Of a stretch of DNA of 58,182 nt, positions 42,099 through 52,942 are shown piece after piece. A program made the position numbers and the translations under genes. The notes under the pieces are model-generated. The model made no database searches. It was given only the letters and a program-made list of their open reading frames with translations, and was not told the DNA's origin. Numbering within the stretch: the first letter of the stretch is position 1; each line of letters begins with the position of its first letter. This DNA comes from Alistipes sp. (GTDB lineage: Bacteria > Bacteroidota > Bacteroidia > Bacteroidales > Rikenellaceae), in the NCBI GenBank assembly GCA_022511295.1, contig JAFLRT010000004.1:1-58182 (forward strand). The letters run 5' to 3'.

Positions 42099-43079
42099 TT
42101 AGTCGAATGACTGCATACCCGATTGGGCGATGCGTATTATGCGCTGGTACTCGGCGTGTGAAAGCTCTGTGAAGAAGTAGTGTATCGGGTCTACTCTCAT
42201 ACCGTCGATACGAATCTCATAGTGCAGATGCGGCGAGAGCGAGAGCCCCGAGTTGCCCGAGCGCGCAATGATATCTCCGCGACGGACTCTCTGCCCCTTG
42301 CGGACAAGCGATACCATCAGATGCGAGTATTGGGTAACGTAACCGTTTTCGTGGTCTATTGTTATGCTCTGCCCGAAAGTGGAGTTGCGCTCCGAGACCT
42401 CTTTGACTATGCCGTCAGCTGTGGCGAATACGGGTGAACCTTCGGGTACGGTGTAATCCACGCCCTGATGCGACCTCAAAGTGCGGTAGAAGGGGTGCAT
42501 AATCATTCCGTATCCGGCGGTGAGCAGGGTTAGATTCTTGTTTATTACTGGCTGTATGGAGGGTATATGTCTTACGCCGTCATCGCCGAGGGCCTCCGTC
42601 TGCTCGGCAAGACGCTTGTGCGACTCCTGCAGGGCTGCAAAGGTGGCTTCGAGCTGTGCGGTACGCTCGCCAAGCTCTTTGCGCAGTTTGCCGTTGGATT
42701 CGGATATAAGTCTTTCGCGCAGATTCAGACGCTCTGTCTCATATTCGGAGTCGAAGGCGTATGGTGAAGATTCGAATAGTATGTTGAATACGTTGCGGTC
42801 GCGCTCCGAGAGGTTGTCGAGTACCATTTCGAGCGAGTCGTATCGTGCTTCGAGAATCTTGTATTCACGACGCATAAAGTCGGTAGAGTGCCTCTCGTTG
42901 TATTCTGCCGGAGTGTCGAAGAAGAATGAGAATGCGGCATAGTATATCACGGCGGCACCGGTCCATATGAATAATCTGACGATTATGCGTATGAGTTTCT
43001 GTCTGCGTGCCTTGCGGGCATACAGACGTTTCCAGTGGCGGCTGACACCGTCGTTGTTATTCTGCTTCGAGGTCGGCAT
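42099..43079 (-). CDS. Membrane-anchored M23 peptidase, copy 1
   Basis: A 326-residue protein. A basic cytoplasmic arm precedes membrane segment LFIWTGAAVIYYAAFSFFF, a coiled-coil stretch (about residues 65-165, heptad-rich with RERLISESNGKLRKELGER) and a LytM domain. The zinc ligands are in SHQGVD and HLHYE, with GHxxxD and HxH intact, so it is an active-looking peptidoglycan endopeptidase. It follows a paralogue with which it overlaps by about 23 bp. Coiled-coil M23 proteins are often driven by FtsEX. ftsX lies elsewhere in the window. Confidence 0.88.
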   Translation of the reverse strand: MPTSKQNNNDGVSRHWKRLYARKARRQKLIRIIVRLFIWTGAAVIYYAAFSFFFDTPAEYNERHSTDFMRREYKILEARYDSLEMVLDNLSERDRNVFNILFESSPYAFDSEYETERLNLRERLISESNGKLRKELGERTAQLEATFAALQESHKRLAEQTEALGDDGVRHIPSIQPVINKNLTLLTAGYGMIMHPFYRTLRSHQGVDYTVPEGSPVFATADGIVKEVSERNSTFGQSITIDHENGYVTQYSHLMVSLVRKGQRVRRGDIIARSGNSGLSLSPHLHYEIRIDGMRVDPIHYFFTELSHAEYQRIIRIAQSGMQSFD

Positions 43080-44022
43080 TTTCCGTCATACTTTCTATAA
43101 GTGCGTGGTACTCCTCAATGGTCATATTCTGGTTGAAGTAGTTTACTGGATTTACCTCCTGTCCCATATATATCACTTCGTAGTGCAGATGCGGGCCTGT
43201 GCTGCCGCCCGTGCTGCCCACTTCGCCTATGATTTGTCCGCGCATCACCTTCTGCCCGGGTTTGACCAATATACGACTCAGATGGGCGTAGCGCGTCTTG
43301 TATCCGAACTCGTGGTTGAGCAGTACCTGCTGTCCGTAGCCGCTCTTTGCACGTCCGATGTCTGTCAGTTCTACAACGGCATCGCCGGCCGCATATACCG
43401 GCACACCCTTGTCGCATGAGAGGTCCACGCCCTTGTGAAATTTACGGGTTCCGTACAGGGGATGTATTGGGCGAATGCCGAAGGAGTACATCGCTTTGAG
43501 TTTTGCGCGGTCGATGGGCCATATTGCAGGTATGGCCGATGATAGTTGCTCCTTGTTTTTGGCCAGCATCTGGAGTTCGTCCATTGATATCGACTCATAG
43601 TATATTTGCAGTGCGAGACTGTCCATACTTCGCCACAGGGCTGTGATGAGTTTGGAGTGGTCGCTGTTGCCCTGAAGATGTTCGTATCTCTCGTCGGGCA
43701 GGTAGATGTTATGCGGCTGCGTGGAGTCGGCCGAGAACAGCATACGGTATACATCACGGTCGCGATGACGTATCTCGTCGAGGCATTTGTTTGCAACCCT
43801 TATCTTCTCGTGCAGGAGAGAGTATTTCATCTCTGCGTCGCGGTTCTCGGCTACTATGGCGTACATTTTGGGCGTGGTAAAGAGGTGCGAGAAGACTATG
43901 TTAAGCACCGATATAATCAGGAATCCCACAAGCACTTTGCGTGCGAGCATATAGATTCGCTGACGGCTTGTAACCTCGTCTTCGCGCTCTCTTTTGTTGT
44001 TATGTGGTGCTTTTTGTCTCAC
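43057..44022 (-). CDS. Membrane-anchored M23 peptidase, copy 2
   Basis: A 321-residue paralogue of the following gene with the same layout: basic arm, one membrane segment (VLVGFLIISVLNIVFSHLF), helical linker, LytM domain with FHKGVD and HLHYE zinc motifs. No ATG gives a full N-terminal arm. GTG 44022 (RQKAPHNNKREREDE after it) is chosen because it reproduces the basic arm of the other copy. The alternative ATG 43950 leaves only MLARK before the membrane helix. The open frame further upstream to 44337 runs under alaS and its promoter and is not coding. Confidence 0.82.
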   Translation of the reverse strand: MRQKAPHNNKREREDEVTSRQRIYMLARKVLVGFLIISVLNIVFSHLFTTPKMYAIVAENRDAEMKYSLLHEKIRVANKCLDEIRHRDRDVYRMLFSADSTQPHNIYLPDERYEHLQGNSDHSKLITALWRSMDSLALQIYYESISMDELQMLAKNKEQLSSAIPAIWPIDRAKLKAMYSFGIRPIHPLYGTRKFHKGVDLSCDKGVPVYAAGDAVVELTDIGRAKSGYGQQVLLNHEFGYKTRYAHLSRILVKPGQKVMRGQIIGEVGSTGGSTGPHLHYEVIYMGQEVNPVNYFNQNMTIEEYHALIESMTENADLEAE

Positions 44023-44071
44023 GCGCTTAAAATTACCCTTTGTTCTTGGTGCAAAATTAGTCAGAAATATG

Positions 44072-44079
44072 TATTTTTG
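44072..44079 (+). promoter_or_regulatory. -7 box of alaS
   Basis: TATTTTTG, about 44 bp before the alaS ATG. Confidence 0.5.
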
Positions 44080-44122
44080 CAACTCGGTATACAAACGTAA
44101 AAAACGTAAAAATAATATATAG

Positions 44123-46738
44123 ATGGAGTCTAATAAAATCAGAGAGGCTTTTCTGGAGTTTTTCGCCGGCAAGGGACATACGATAGTCCCGTCGGCACCT
44201 ATGGTTGTCAAGAACGACCCTACGCTGATGTTTACCAATGCGGGTATGAACCAGTTCAAGGATATCTTCCTGGGCAATGCACCGCGCAAATACCCCCGTG
44301 TGGCCGACACGCAGAAGTGTCTGCGCGTATCGGGCAAGCATAACGACCTCGAGGAGGTGGGACTCGATACCTACCACCACACGATGTTCGAGATGCTCGG
44401 CAACTGGTCCTACGGCGACTACTTCAAGAAGGAGGCTATATCGTGGGCATGGGAGTTGCTGACAGAGGTCTACGCTCTCCCCAAGGAGCGTATGTATGCG
44501 ACGGTATTCGAGGGCAGCGACGAGGACGGCGTGCCTTTCGACAGCGAGGCATACGACTATTGGCGCGAGTTCCTGCCCGAAGACCATATTATACGCGGCA
44601 ACAAGCACGACAACTTCTGGGAGATGGGCGAGACAGGTCCCTGCGGCCCCTGCAGCGAGATACATTACGACCTGCGCGACGAGGCCGAAATAGCATTAAA
44701 ACCCGGACGCGAACTTGTCAATGAGGGGCATCCGCAGGTGATAGAGATATGGAACCTGGTATTTATGCAGTTCAACCGCAAGGCCAACGGCTCGCTTGAG
44801 CCGCTGCCGGCAAAGAATGTCGATACGGGTATGGGCTTCGAGCGCCTATGTATGATTTTGCAGGGCAAGAAGTCGAATTACGACACCGATGTCTTTCAGC
44901 CCACCATTCAGCGTATATCCGCTATGTCTGGCAAACCCTACGGAGCCGATGTGAAGACCGATGTGGCAATGCGCGTCATTGCCGACCATCTGCGTGCCAT
45001 AGCATTCTCGATAGCAGACGGACAACTGCCTTCGAATGTCAAGGCGGGGTATGTTATACGACGTATTCTTCGTCGTGCCGTGCGATACGGATATACATAT
45101 CTGGGCTTCAACGAGCCGTTTATCTGCAAGTTGGTGCCGGTGCTTGTTGCGCAGATGGGCGCGCAGTTCCCCGAACTGAAAGCGCAGCAGACCCTTATCG
45201 AAAAGGTTATCGAGGAGGAGGAGGCATCGTTCCTGCGCACGTTGGCAACGGGTATCAATATGCTTGAGACACTTTTGGAGAGTGTCGGCAGCGGTCGTCT
45301 TTCGGGTAAGGACGCATTTGTGCTGTACGATACATACGGATTCCCGATAGATTTGACCGAACTTATAGCACGCGAACACGGCACGGAGATAGACCTCGAG
45401 GAGTTTGAAAAGGAACTTGCAGCGCAAAAGGAGCGTTCGCGCAATGCTGCTGCACAGAGCATAGACGACTGGCAGGAGATTATGTCCGTCGAGCAGAGCC
45501 GTTTCGTGGGTTACGATACGCTTGAATGCGATATGCACATAGCCCGTATGCGCAGGGTGCAGAGTAAAAACAAGACTACCTACCAACTCGTATTCGACTA
45601 TACGCCTTTCTACGGCAATTCAGGAGGTCAGGCAGGCGATACGGGATATATCGAGAGCGACGGCGAGCGCATCGAGGTTATCGACACCGAAAAAGAGAAC
45701 GGCCTTACGATACATATCACGACAAAACTGCCATCCGACCCTGCGGCATCGTTCCACGCCGTTGTGGACGGAGAAAAGCGTCAGAAAGCGGCCAACAACC
45801 ATACGGCGACGCACCTTCTTCACGCCGCGCTGCGCAAGGTTTTGGGAACGCACGTCGAGCAGAAGGGTTCGATGGTGTCGTCTGAGGGGTTGCGTTTCGA
45901 CTTCTCGCACTTCCAGAAGATGACCTCCGAGGAGTTGCGCGAGGTGGAGCGTATGGTCAATCGTCTGATAAGGGCGAACTCGCCTCTCGACGAACGACGC
46001 GATGCCACGCAGGAGGAGGCCAAAGCGGCAGGTGCCATGATGCTCTTCGGCGAGAAGTACGGCGACAAGGTTCGTATGGTACGCTTCGGCGAGTCGGTCG
46101 AGTTGTGCGGCGGTACGCATACGTCGGCTACGGGTAATATAGGTTTCTTCAAGATTGTCAGCGAAACCGCTATCTCGGCGGGTGTAAGACGTATCGAGGC
46201 CGTAACGGGCGAAAAGGCTGAAAATCTGCTCTATGCAGCACAGGATACCATTTCGGGTATTGCCGAGATTGTCGGCAATCCGCAGGTGTCGCAGGCTATA
46301 CGCAAACTCGTCGAGAGCAATGAATCGTTAAGTCGTGAGGTCGAGGCTGCACGCCGTGAGCAGGTCGAGAGCTGGACGGAGAGAGTTCTGTCGAGCGCCA
46401 GGGAGAGCGACGGCATACTGAAAATCAAACTTCAGTTGCCGCGTGCAGGCGAGTTTGTCAAGGATTTGGCTTACAGTTTGCGCGCAAAACGCAGTAATCT
46501 GCTGCTTGTGGTAGGTTCTCACTACGAGGGTAAGGTATCGCTTATGGTTATGTTGGGCGATGATATCGTGTCTCGGGGCGGCGATGCCGGTGCTGCTGTG
46601 CGTGAGGCTGCCAAACTCATCGGCGGCGGTGGCGGCGGACAAAAGTTCTTCGCTACGGCAGGTGGTCGTCAGCCCGAAAACTTGCAGGCTGCCATCGAGC
46701 GTGCCGCAGAACTTGTTGAAACGCAATTAGAATTATAG
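44123..46738 (+). CDS. alaS: Alanine--tRNA ligase
   Basis: An 871-residue class II synthetase. The aminoacylation domain starts [20 protein letters not shown] with motif 2 in the [15 protein letters not shown] region and the [12 protein letters not shown] equivalent [14 protein letters not shown]. The editing domain has the metal motif [10 protein letters not shown] and CGGTH, both intact. The C-terminal domain begins near 700 and ends with a [14 protein letters not shown] glycine loop. All parts are present. gpmI follows 47 bp downstream on the same strand. Confidence 0.97.
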   Translation: MESNKIREAFLEFFAGKGHTIVPSAPMVVKNDPTLMFTNAGMNQFKDIFLGNAPRKYPRVADTQKCLRVSGKHNDLEEVGLDTYHHTMFEMLGNWSYGDYFKKEAISWAWELLTEVYALPKERMYATVFEGSDEDGVPFDSEAYDYWREFLPEDHIIRGNKHDNFWEMGETGPCGPCSEIHYDLRDEAEIALKPGRELVNEGHPQVIEIWNLVFMQFNRKANGSLEPLPAKNVDTGMGFERLCMILQGKKSNYDTDVFQPTIQRISAMSGKPYGADVKTDVAMRVIADHLRAIAFSIADGQLPSNVKAGYVIRRILRRAVRYGYTYLGFNEPFICKLVPVLVAQMGAQFPELKAQQTLIEKVIEEEEASFLRTLATGINMLETLLESVGSGRLSGKDAFVLYDTYGFPIDLTELIAREHGTEIDLEEFEKELAAQKERSRNAAAQSIDDWQEIMSVEQSRFVGYDTLECDMHIARMRRVQSKNKTTYQLVFDYTPFYGNSGGQAGDTGYIESDGERIEVIDTEKENGLTIHITTKLPSDPAASFHAVVDGEKRQKAANNHTATHLLHAALRKVLGTHVEQKGSMVSSEGLRFDFSHFQKMTSEELREVERMVNRLIRANSPLDERRDATQEEAKAAGAMMLFGEKYGDKVRMVRFGESVELCGGTHTSATGNIGFFKIVSETAISAGVRRIEAVTGEKAENLLYAAQDTISGIAEIVGNPQVSQAIRKLVESNESLSREVEAARREQVESWTERVLSSARESDGILKIKLQLPRAGEFVKDLAYSLRAKRSNLLLVVGSHYEGKVSLMVMLGDDIVSRGGDAGAAVREAAKLIGGGGGGQKFFATAGGRQPENLQAAIERAAELVETQLEL

Positions 46739-46785
46739 TTTAAGGGCAAGGATTACAGTAGAAAAGGATTATAATAGGAAAAAAT

Positions 46786-48309
46786 ATGGCACAGAAAGTA
46801 TTGCTTATGATTCTTGACGGCTGGGGCGATGGTAACCACACCGCTTCGGACGTTATTTATACGGTACACCCCAAGTATATCTCGGCTCTTACCGAGCGCT
46901 ATCCTCATGCGCATCTGCGCACCGACGGCGAGAATGTCGGTCTGCCCGACGGTCAGATGGGCAACTCCGAGGTGGGACACCTTAATATAGGTGCCGGCCG
47001 CGTGGTGTATCAGGATTTGGTGAAGATTAACCGTGCTTGCGCCGACAACTCCATACTTCAGAATGCGGAGGTGAAGGCAGCATTTGAATATGCCAAAGCA
47101 CACGGCTCCAAGGTGCATTTTATGGGTCTTGTCTCGGACGGAGGCGTTCACTCGTCGATTGAGCATCTGTTCAAACTGTGCGATATCGCGGAGCATTACG
47201 GTATAGAGCATACGTTTGTACACTGCTTTATGGATGGTCGCGATACCGACCCAAAGAGCGGTGCAGGCTTTATCGAGGCGCTTGAAAAGCATATTGCAGG
47301 CACGAATGTAAAGATTGGCTCGATTGTAGGCCGCTACTACGCTATGGACCGCGACAAGCGTTGGGAGAGGGTTAAGATAGCCTATGACCTGCTTACAGAG
47401 GGTAAGGGAGAGAAGGCAACGGATATGGTCGCAGCCGTCAGAAAGTCCTACGACGAGGGCGTAACCGACGAGTTTATCAAGCCGATAGTGCATACGAACT
47501 CTGACGGTGAGCCTGTGGGACTTATCTCTGCCGACGATGTGGTGATATTCTTCAACTACCGCAACGACCGTGCAAGGGAACTTACGATGGTTCTCACACA
47601 GCAGGATATGCCCGATGAGGGAATGCATACGCTGCCGTTGTACTACTGCTGTATGACGCCTTACGATGCCGCTTTCAAGGGAGTGCATATACTCTTCGAC
47701 AAGGAGAATGTGGCCAATACCATAGGCGAGTATGTATCGTCGTCGGGTCTCAAGCAGTTGCGTATCGCTGAGACCGAGAAGTATGCCCATGTAACATTCT
47801 TCCTCAACGGCGGTCGTGAGGAGAAGTTCGACGGCGAGGAGCGTATATTGGTTGCATCGCCCAAGGTTGCGACATACGACCTCCAGCCCGAGATGAGCGC
47901 ATACGAGGTTGCGGATAAGTTGGCGGCCGCTCTCGACGAGCAGCGCTTCGATTTCATCTGCCTCAACTTCGCCAACGGCGATATGGTGGGCCATACGGGC
48001 GTCTACGATGCTATTGTCAAAGCCGTGAAGGCAGTCGATGAGTGTGTCGAGAAGGTTGTCGAGGCAGCAAAGAGAAACGGCTATGAGGTTGTTATTATAG
48101 CCGATCACGGCAATGCCGACAATGCGGTTAATCCTGACGGAACACCCAATACGGCGCACTCGCTCAACCCTGTGCCGGTGGTAGTCGTATCGGATAGGGT
48201 AAAGAGCGTCAGAGACGGTATTCTGGCCGATGTAGCGCCTACGGTGCTGACGCTGATGGGGCTTGAGCAACCCTCCGAGATGACCGGAAAGAGCCTGGTA
48301 GAGTTGTAG
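46786..48309 (+). CDS. gpmI: 2,3-bisphosphoglycerate-independent phosphoglycerate mutase
   Basis: A 507-residue metalloenzyme interconverting 3- and 2-phosphoglycerate. The phosphatase domain begins [11 protein letters not shown], with the serine nucleophile in [17 protein letters not shown]. The phosphotransferase part contains [11 protein letters not shown]. The C-terminal metal site is in [12 protein letters not shown] and [10 protein letters not shown]. Complete. It is probably cotranscribed with alaS, and a terminator hairpin follows. Confidence 0.97.
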   Translation: MAQKVLLMILDGWGDGNHTASDVIYTVHPKYISALTERYPHAHLRTDGENVGLPDGQMGNSEVGHLNIGAGRVVYQDLVKINRACADNSILQNAEVKAAFEYAKAHGSKVHFMGLVSDGGVHSSIEHLFKLCDIAEHYGIEHTFVHCFMDGRDTDPKSGAGFIEALEKHIAGTNVKIGSIVGRYYAMDRDKRWERVKIAYDLLTEGKGEKATDMVAAVRKSYDEGVTDEFIKPIVHTNSDGEPVGLISADDVVIFFNYRNDRARELTMVLTQQDMPDEGMHTLPLYYCCMTPYDAAFKGVHILFDKENVANTIGEYVSSSGLKQLRIAETEKYAHVTFFLNGGREEKFDGEERILVASPKVATYDLQPEMSAYEVADKLAAALDEQRFDFICLNFANGDMVGHTGVYDAIVKAVKAVDECVEKVVEAAKRNGYEVVIIADHGNADNAVNPDGTPNTAHSLNPVPVVVVSDRVKSVRDGILADVAPTVLTLMGLEQPSEMTGKSLVEL

Positions 48310-48342
48310 TACGACAAGACTATACCATACATACTGTACAAA

Positions 48343-48372
48343 GAGAGCCGCCTAATGGGCGGCTCTCTCTTT
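48343..48372 (+). terminator. Terminator of gpmI
   Basis: A 10-bp GC-rich stem (48343-48352 with 48358-48367) followed by TCTTTG. A short A-run on the left could serve the converging transporter gene. Confidence 0.7.
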
Positions 48373-48412
48373 GTTCGGCGTTATTGCCGTTGTTGGCTGC
48401 TTCTGCTGTCTG

Positions 48413-49786
48413 TTACTCCTTTATATTCGGTTCTTCGAGTCCGTAATTGTGGCGTTTGTCCTCGACCTTTAGCCATAAGCCGAAAATAAATGCCAGAACA
48501 CCGAAAGATGCAAAGACAGTCATCGGCAGGGTATAACTGCCGCTCGTGAAGACCAGAATCTTACCTATGAGCAGCGGCACAAGGCACAGACCGATATTCT
48601 GAATCCAGAAGATGACACAGTAAGCCGAGCCGAGAATCTTCTCGTCGATAATCTTCGGCACCGAGGGCCACAGGGCCGCAGGCACCAACGAGAACGATAC
48701 GCCAAGAATAACCACAATCGTTACCGCAAGCCACTTGTAAGGGTAGAGCGGAAGCAGATATGCGAAACTCAGGTGGCAGGCCGTCATAATAAGCGCACCG
48801 ATGATAAGCATCGTTGCACCCTTGCCTTTGAAGTCGAGCAGACCGCCAAGCAGCGGCGTGAGTATCATGGCCAGAATGGGGAAGCAACTGAACAGGTGTG
48901 CGGCACTATCGGCATTAATGTTCAGCGTAATTTCGAGGAAGTTGGTCGCGTAGCGCTGGAAGGGGAAGATAGCCGAATAGTAGAGTACGCAGAGCATAGC
49001 CACAATCCAGAATACCTTGCTCGAGAAAATCTTGCCTAAATCGCTTATGTGGAACTCTTCGTCGGAACTATCCTCATGTGTAGCATCGCCGGCAACTGCG
49101 TTCTGTTTGTCGAGAGCCTTGTCCATCACCGAGAAGACGCAGTAGCAAATCAGACCGATGACGAGCAGCGCCGTGCAGAATGCAACGGGGGCAACTATCG
49201 AGTGGTTGAACCGCTCCGATATGTGTGGTGCAAGCCACATCACGGCAAATACGCCCAAACGCGCGATAGCCATCTCCAGACCCATAGCCAATGCCATCTC
49301 TTTGCCTTTGAACCACTTGGCAATAGCCTTCGATACGGTTGTTCCGGCCATCTCGCAGCCGCATCCGAATATCATAAAGCCCAATGATGCCATTTTGGCG
49401 CTTCCCGGGAGCGCTACCCACCAACTGTTGAGCCATGCGCACATCTCGGTTGTCTGGAACCAGTCGCTGATACCGATATACTTTATGACAGCACCTGCAA
49501 CCATAAGCGATGCCGAGAGTATACCCGTAAAGCGTATACCCATCTTGTCGAGGATTATACCCGCAAAGATAAGGAAGAAGCAGAATACATTGAGAAAGTA
49601 CTCCGATGAGGCATAGGTGCCGAACGTGCCGCTGTCCCAGCCGCGCGCACTCTCGACGAGCGACTTGAGCGGCGACATCACATCGACAAACATGTAGCCG
49701 AAGAACATCATAAGGGCTACAAGCACGAGGGCTGTCCAGCGTGCCACTGCGCTGTCATTTAATTTTTTAGCAATGATTTCCGTCAT
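48413..49786 (-). CDS. MFS transporter, MFSD1-like
   Basis: A 457-residue transporter with 12 membrane segments. Helix 1 is LVLVALMMFFGYMFVDVMSP. An acidic central loop (DATHEDSSDEEFH) lies between helices 6 and 7, and AKWFKGKEMALAMGLEMAIARLG is a conserved loop-helix. The pattern resembles the MFSD1 group, which carries dipeptides in animals; substrate here is unknown. It lies downstream of era and the TPR gene on the same strand. Confidence 0.7.
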   Translation of the reverse strand: MTEIIAKKLNDSAVARWTALVLVALMMFFGYMFVDVMSPLKSLVESARGWDSGTFGTYASSEYFLNVFCFFLIFAGIILDKMGIRFTGILSASLMVAGAVIKYIGISDWFQTTEMCAWLNSWWVALPGSAKMASLGFMIFGCGCEMAGTTVSKAIAKWFKGKEMALAMGLEMAIARLGVFAVMWLAPHISERFNHSIVAPVAFCTALLVIGLICYCVFSVMDKALDKQNAVAGDATHEDSSDEEFHISDLGKIFSSKVFWIVAMLCVLYYSAIFPFQRYATNFLEITLNINADSAAHLFSCFPILAMILTPLLGGLLDFKGKGATMLIIGALIMTACHLSFAYLLPLYPYKWLAVTIVVILGVSFSLVPAALWPSVPKIIDEKILGSAYCVIFWIQNIGLCLVPLLIGKILVFTSGSYTLPMTVFASFGVLAFIFGLWLKVEDKRHNYGLEEPNIKE

Positions 49787-49840
49787 TTTTCAGTTTGTAT
49801 TTAGTCGTTTATATTGTTTGTTTGCACTCTTTTCAGTGTG

Positions 49841-51832
49841 TTACTCCTGCTGTGCGGCGTATAACCGCAGGACGTCGTAGGCGCGGCTTATACCCAGTTC
49901 TCCCGCTTTGGAGATATCGAGACACCCTTTGCGCGTATCCTTCATAAATATCTGTATCAGACCTCGGTTATAGTAAGCCTCCGCAAAGTAGGGGTTCAGT
50001 TCTATGGCCTTCGTATAGTCGGCAAAGGCCTCAGGCAGTTGCCCCGACAGCGCCAGAAGGTTGGCACGGTTGTAATATGTAACGGCAAACTCGGGATATA
50101 ACTCTGCCGCCCTGTTCAGGTCTGCTATGGCCTCGTCGTAGTTATAACTGCGCGAGACCGTGTTGAGTCTGTTCGCGGGGTCTGAGTCTATGGCAATGCG
50201 CTGGTAGGCATTGTCGATAGAGGATATGAAGTCTATCATCTCGGCCTGCGTCGCAGCACGGTTGATATAGAGGAACGGGTTCGAGGGATTCTTCTCTATG
50301 GCTGCCGTGAAGGTGGCTACGGAGCCTGTGTACTGCTTTATAAGCGACTGCGCAATACCCCGTTCAAAGAGTTGTTTCCAGGTGGCCTCTCCTTCGCGCA
50401 TTTGCTCGGCGATACTCTGCTCCAACATCGCAACCGTGTCGGGGTCGAGGTCGGTGGCACTATTTGAGAGACGCAGATAGCGGTTGTCGAGCGATGCACT
50501 GAAATCGCTCGCACGCTGATGAGCATAGTAATCCACACCGCTTGTGCTGTCCGGATTCATAAAGGTAAACTTATAGAGCGGAAGCAGTGTCAATTCATCA
50601 TCCTTGGACGATACGGATGCGATACGCTCGAAATTGCCTCCCGACAACTTGCTGTCAAATGACAGCAGACGGTCGAAACGCCGTGTGGTATCGGCATATA
50701 TCGAGTAAGTGCTGTCGCTGAGCCGCGATTTGTATTCGGCAATTTTGCGCTCGGCTATTTCTGCATCGCGTTTGCCTCCGCGTACATCGTGCAGGGCGTA
50801 ACGCAGATAACTGCGGTTGAGATAGGCTCCTGCAAAGTCGGGGTAGAGTTCTATCGCCTTGGAGTAGTCCTCCACAGCCTTCTCTATCTCGCCCAGACGT
50901 GTGTATAACAGCGCACGGTTGTAGTATACCAGCACATTGCCCGGCGAGTAGTATGCCACTTTGTTGTAATCCTCAAGCGCGCGGTTGTAGTCTCCGATTT
51001 GTGAGCGCAGAATGGCGCGGTTGAAGTATGTAAGCGACGATGTCGAGTCGAGTTCTATCACGCGGTCGAAGTCCGCGAGCGACGCCATCGGACGGTTGGT
51101 TTCGGAGTAGACCAAGGCGCGGTTGAAGTATGAGAGCAGATAGGTCGAATCGCTCTTTATGGCCATATCGAAATCCTTTTCAGCCTCATCGTAACGCCGT
51201 TGCTGCATATATAGCGCTCCGCGACGGTTATAACTGTCGGGATTCTCACGATTGGTGCGTATGGCTGTGTCGAAGTTGTCGTATGCGCGTACCGTATCCT
51301 TCAGATAGAGGTAGCAGACGCCGCGATTGATATAGGCATCGGCCACCTTGCGCTCCTGTTTGATAAACTTGTCGAAGTCCTCGATAGCCTCGCTGAACTG
51401 CTGGTTTAGAAGACGTGTTACACCGCGACTGTAATATGGTCCCGGAAGGTCGGGACGCAACTCGATGGCCTCCTTGAAGTCTGTGAGTGCATCGTCATAG
51501 TTGCCGAGCCGTGAACGTGTTATGGCGCGATAGGTGTAGGCTGTGGTGAAGACGGGATTCTTGCGTATCGCCATTGAAAAATCCTCGTCGGCACCCAACA
51601 GGTCGTTGAGATTGTATTTGGCGATGCCGCGCAGGAAATAACCCTCGTATGCATCGCTGTCGAAGCGCAGCAGAACGTTGAGGGTTCGTATCGCCTCGTG
51701 ATAGTCGTTGCGCATCATAAACTGGCGTCCCATCCAGAAGAAATACTCCTTGTTGTACTGGGCGCGTACCTGCTGTGCGCCGCCTGCAAGGAGCGCAATG
51801 CCGAAGAGTATGAGTGCAACAACCTTTTTCAT
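49841..51832 (-). CDS. Exported tetratricopeptide repeat protein
   Basis: A 663-residue protein. The signal peptide MKKVVALILFGIALLAGGA is followed by an almost continuous array of about 11 TPR units before a linker near residue 380-460, then four or five more at the C-terminus. Repeated YYNRGxxxxxxGxxxEAxxDYTKAIELxP units are plain (for example AIELNPYFAEAYYNRGL). It is probably a periplasmic scaffold. It follows era by 36 bp and may share its transcript. Confidence 0.85.
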   Translation of the reverse strand: MKKVVALILFGIALLAGGAQQVRAQYNKEYFFWMGRQFMMRNDYHEAIRTLNVLLRFDSDAYEGYFLRGIAKYNLNDLLGADEDFSMAIRKNPVFTTAYTYRAITRSRLGNYDDALTDFKEAIELRPDLPGPYYSRGVTRLLNQQFSEAIEDFDKFIKQERKVADAYINRGVCYLYLKDTVRAYDNFDTAIRTNRENPDSYNRRGALYMQQRRYDEAEKDFDMAIKSDSTYLLSYFNRALVYSETNRPMASLADFDRVIELDSTSSLTYFNRAILRSQIGDYNRALEDYNKVAYYSPGNVLVYYNRALLYTRLGEIEKAVEDYSKAIELYPDFAGAYLNRSYLRYALHDVRGGKRDAEIAERKIAEYKSRLSDSTYSIYADTTRRFDRLLSFDSKLSGGNFERIASVSSKDDELTLLPLYKFTFMNPDSTSGVDYYAHQRASDFSASLDNRYLRLSNSATDLDPDTVAMLEQSIAEQMREGEATWKQLFERGIAQSLIKQYTGSVATFTAAIEKNPSNPFLYINRAATQAEMIDFISSIDNAYQRIAIDSDPANRLNTVSRSYNYDEAIADLNRAAELYPEFAVTYYNRANLLALSGQLPEAFADYTKAIELNPYFAEAYYNRGLIQIFMKDTRKGCLDISKAGELGISRAYDVLRLYAAQQE

Positions 51833-51868
51833 CTGAATAATAACGTCTTTTATGACGTGAAAATTGCC

Positions 51869-52750
51869 CTATTCCTGCTCGTAGCCGAATCGTTTCAACT
51901 GACGCATATCGTTGCGCCAGTCTCCGCCGACTTTGACAAAGAGTTCCAAAAAGACCTTTTTGTCCAAAAAATGTTCAAGGTCTTCGCGCGCCTGCTGCCC
52001 TACACGCTTGAGTTTCTCGCCTCGGCGACCTATGATGATGCCCTTCTGCGAGTCGCGCGTAACATATATCGTGGCGGCTATACGGTCTATCGTCGGCTCC
52101 TCCTTGTAACTCTCTATGGCTATTTCGCAACAGTAGGGTATCTCCTTGTCGTAGTTTAGGAGTATCTTCTCGCGTATGATTTCCGATGCGAAGAAGCGCA
52201 GTGTCTTGTCCGTAAGCGTATCTTTGGGGTAGTATGGTTCGCCTTCGGGCAGCCGCTCGACGATTGCATCGAAAATGCCGCCTATGTTGAAACCCTCCTT
52301 TGCCGATGCAGGAGCAATAAGGGCTTCGGGCATCATCTCGCGCCACTTTTGTGCCAATACCTCAAGTTCGTCGGGTGTGGTGATATCTATTTTGTTTATT
52401 ACGACTATTGTTGGTATCGAACTGCGGTTTATGCGTGCTATGATATCTGCCGAGCGGTCCGTCTGCTCGACGGTGTCGGTAACATACAGAATGACATCGG
52501 CATCCTTCACGGCACCATTGACGAACTTCATCATCGACTCCTGGAGTTTGTAGTTTGGCTTGAGTATGCCCGGGGTGTCGGAGTAGACTATCTGGAAGTC
52601 ATCGCCATTGACGATACCCATAATACGGTGGCGTGTTGTCTGTGCCTTCGATGTTATAATCGAGAGCCTCTCGCCGACAAGGGCATTCATCAGCGTCGAT
52701 TTGCCAACGTTGGGGTTGCCTATGATATTTACAAAACCTGCTTTGTGCAT
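51869..52750 (-). CDS. era: GTPase Era
   Basis: A 293-residue ribosome-assembly GTPase. G1 is IIGNPNVGKSTLMNALVG, G2/G3 is around SDTPGI, G4 is VINKID and G5 is APASAKEG. The C-terminal KH domain carries GIIIGRRGEKLKRVGQQAR and binds the 3' end of 16S rRNA. Length is normal. A -7 box TATCTTTG lies at 52789-52796. Confidence 0.96.
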   Translation of the reverse strand: MHKAGFVNIIGNPNVGKSTLMNALVGERLSIITSKAQTTRHRIMGIVNGDDFQIVYSDTPGILKPNYKLQESMMKFVNGAVKDADVILYVTDTVEQTDRSADIIARINRSSIPTIVVINKIDITTPDELEVLAQKWREMMPEALIAPASAKEGFNIGGIFDAIVERLPEGEPYYPKDTLTDKTLRFFASEIIREKILLNYDKEIPYCCEIAIESYKEEPTIDRIAATIYVTRDSQKGIIIGRRGEKLKRVGQQAREDLEHFLDKKVFLELFVKVGGDWRNDMRQLKRFGYEQE

Positions 52751-52788
52751 ATATTAAAAATATCTGTTGTATAAAAATGTACCGCTGA

Positions 52789-52796
52789 CAAAGATA
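52789..52796 (-). promoter_or_regulatory. -7 box of era
   Basis: TATCTTTG on the minus strand, about 39 bp before the era start. Confidence 0.5.
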
Positions 52797-52826
52797 AGAA
52801 AAAATCCGCACTTCGTTTTGACACTC

Positions 52827-52857
52827 TTGCAAATCAGGAAATAAATATCTAAATTTG
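52827..52857 (+). promoter_or_regulatory. Promoter upstream of the 33-aa ORF
   Basis: TTGC (52827-52830), about 20 bp and TAAATTTG (52850-52857). The inverted repeat TTGCAAAT/ATTTGCAA (52827-52834 with 52853-52860) covers both boxes. A hairpin GTTATGCG/CGTATAAC follows in the leader. Confidence 0.55.
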
Positions 52858-52942
52858 CAATGTTATGCGCGTTGCGTATAACATACATACAGCAAATAAC
52901 GCATTGACTTTACTTTCTTTCGAAAGAAACTTGGCGGTTTTT

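Noticed and set aside
44023..44337. N-terminal extension of the second M23 peptidase
   Set aside because: It overlaps the alaS promoter and 5' coding region. A GTG at 44022 restores the basic arm seen in the paralogue.
46753..48270. A 505-codon open frame on the minus strand
   Set aside because: Antisense to gpmI over nearly its whole length. No motif, promoter or ribosome binding site was seen.
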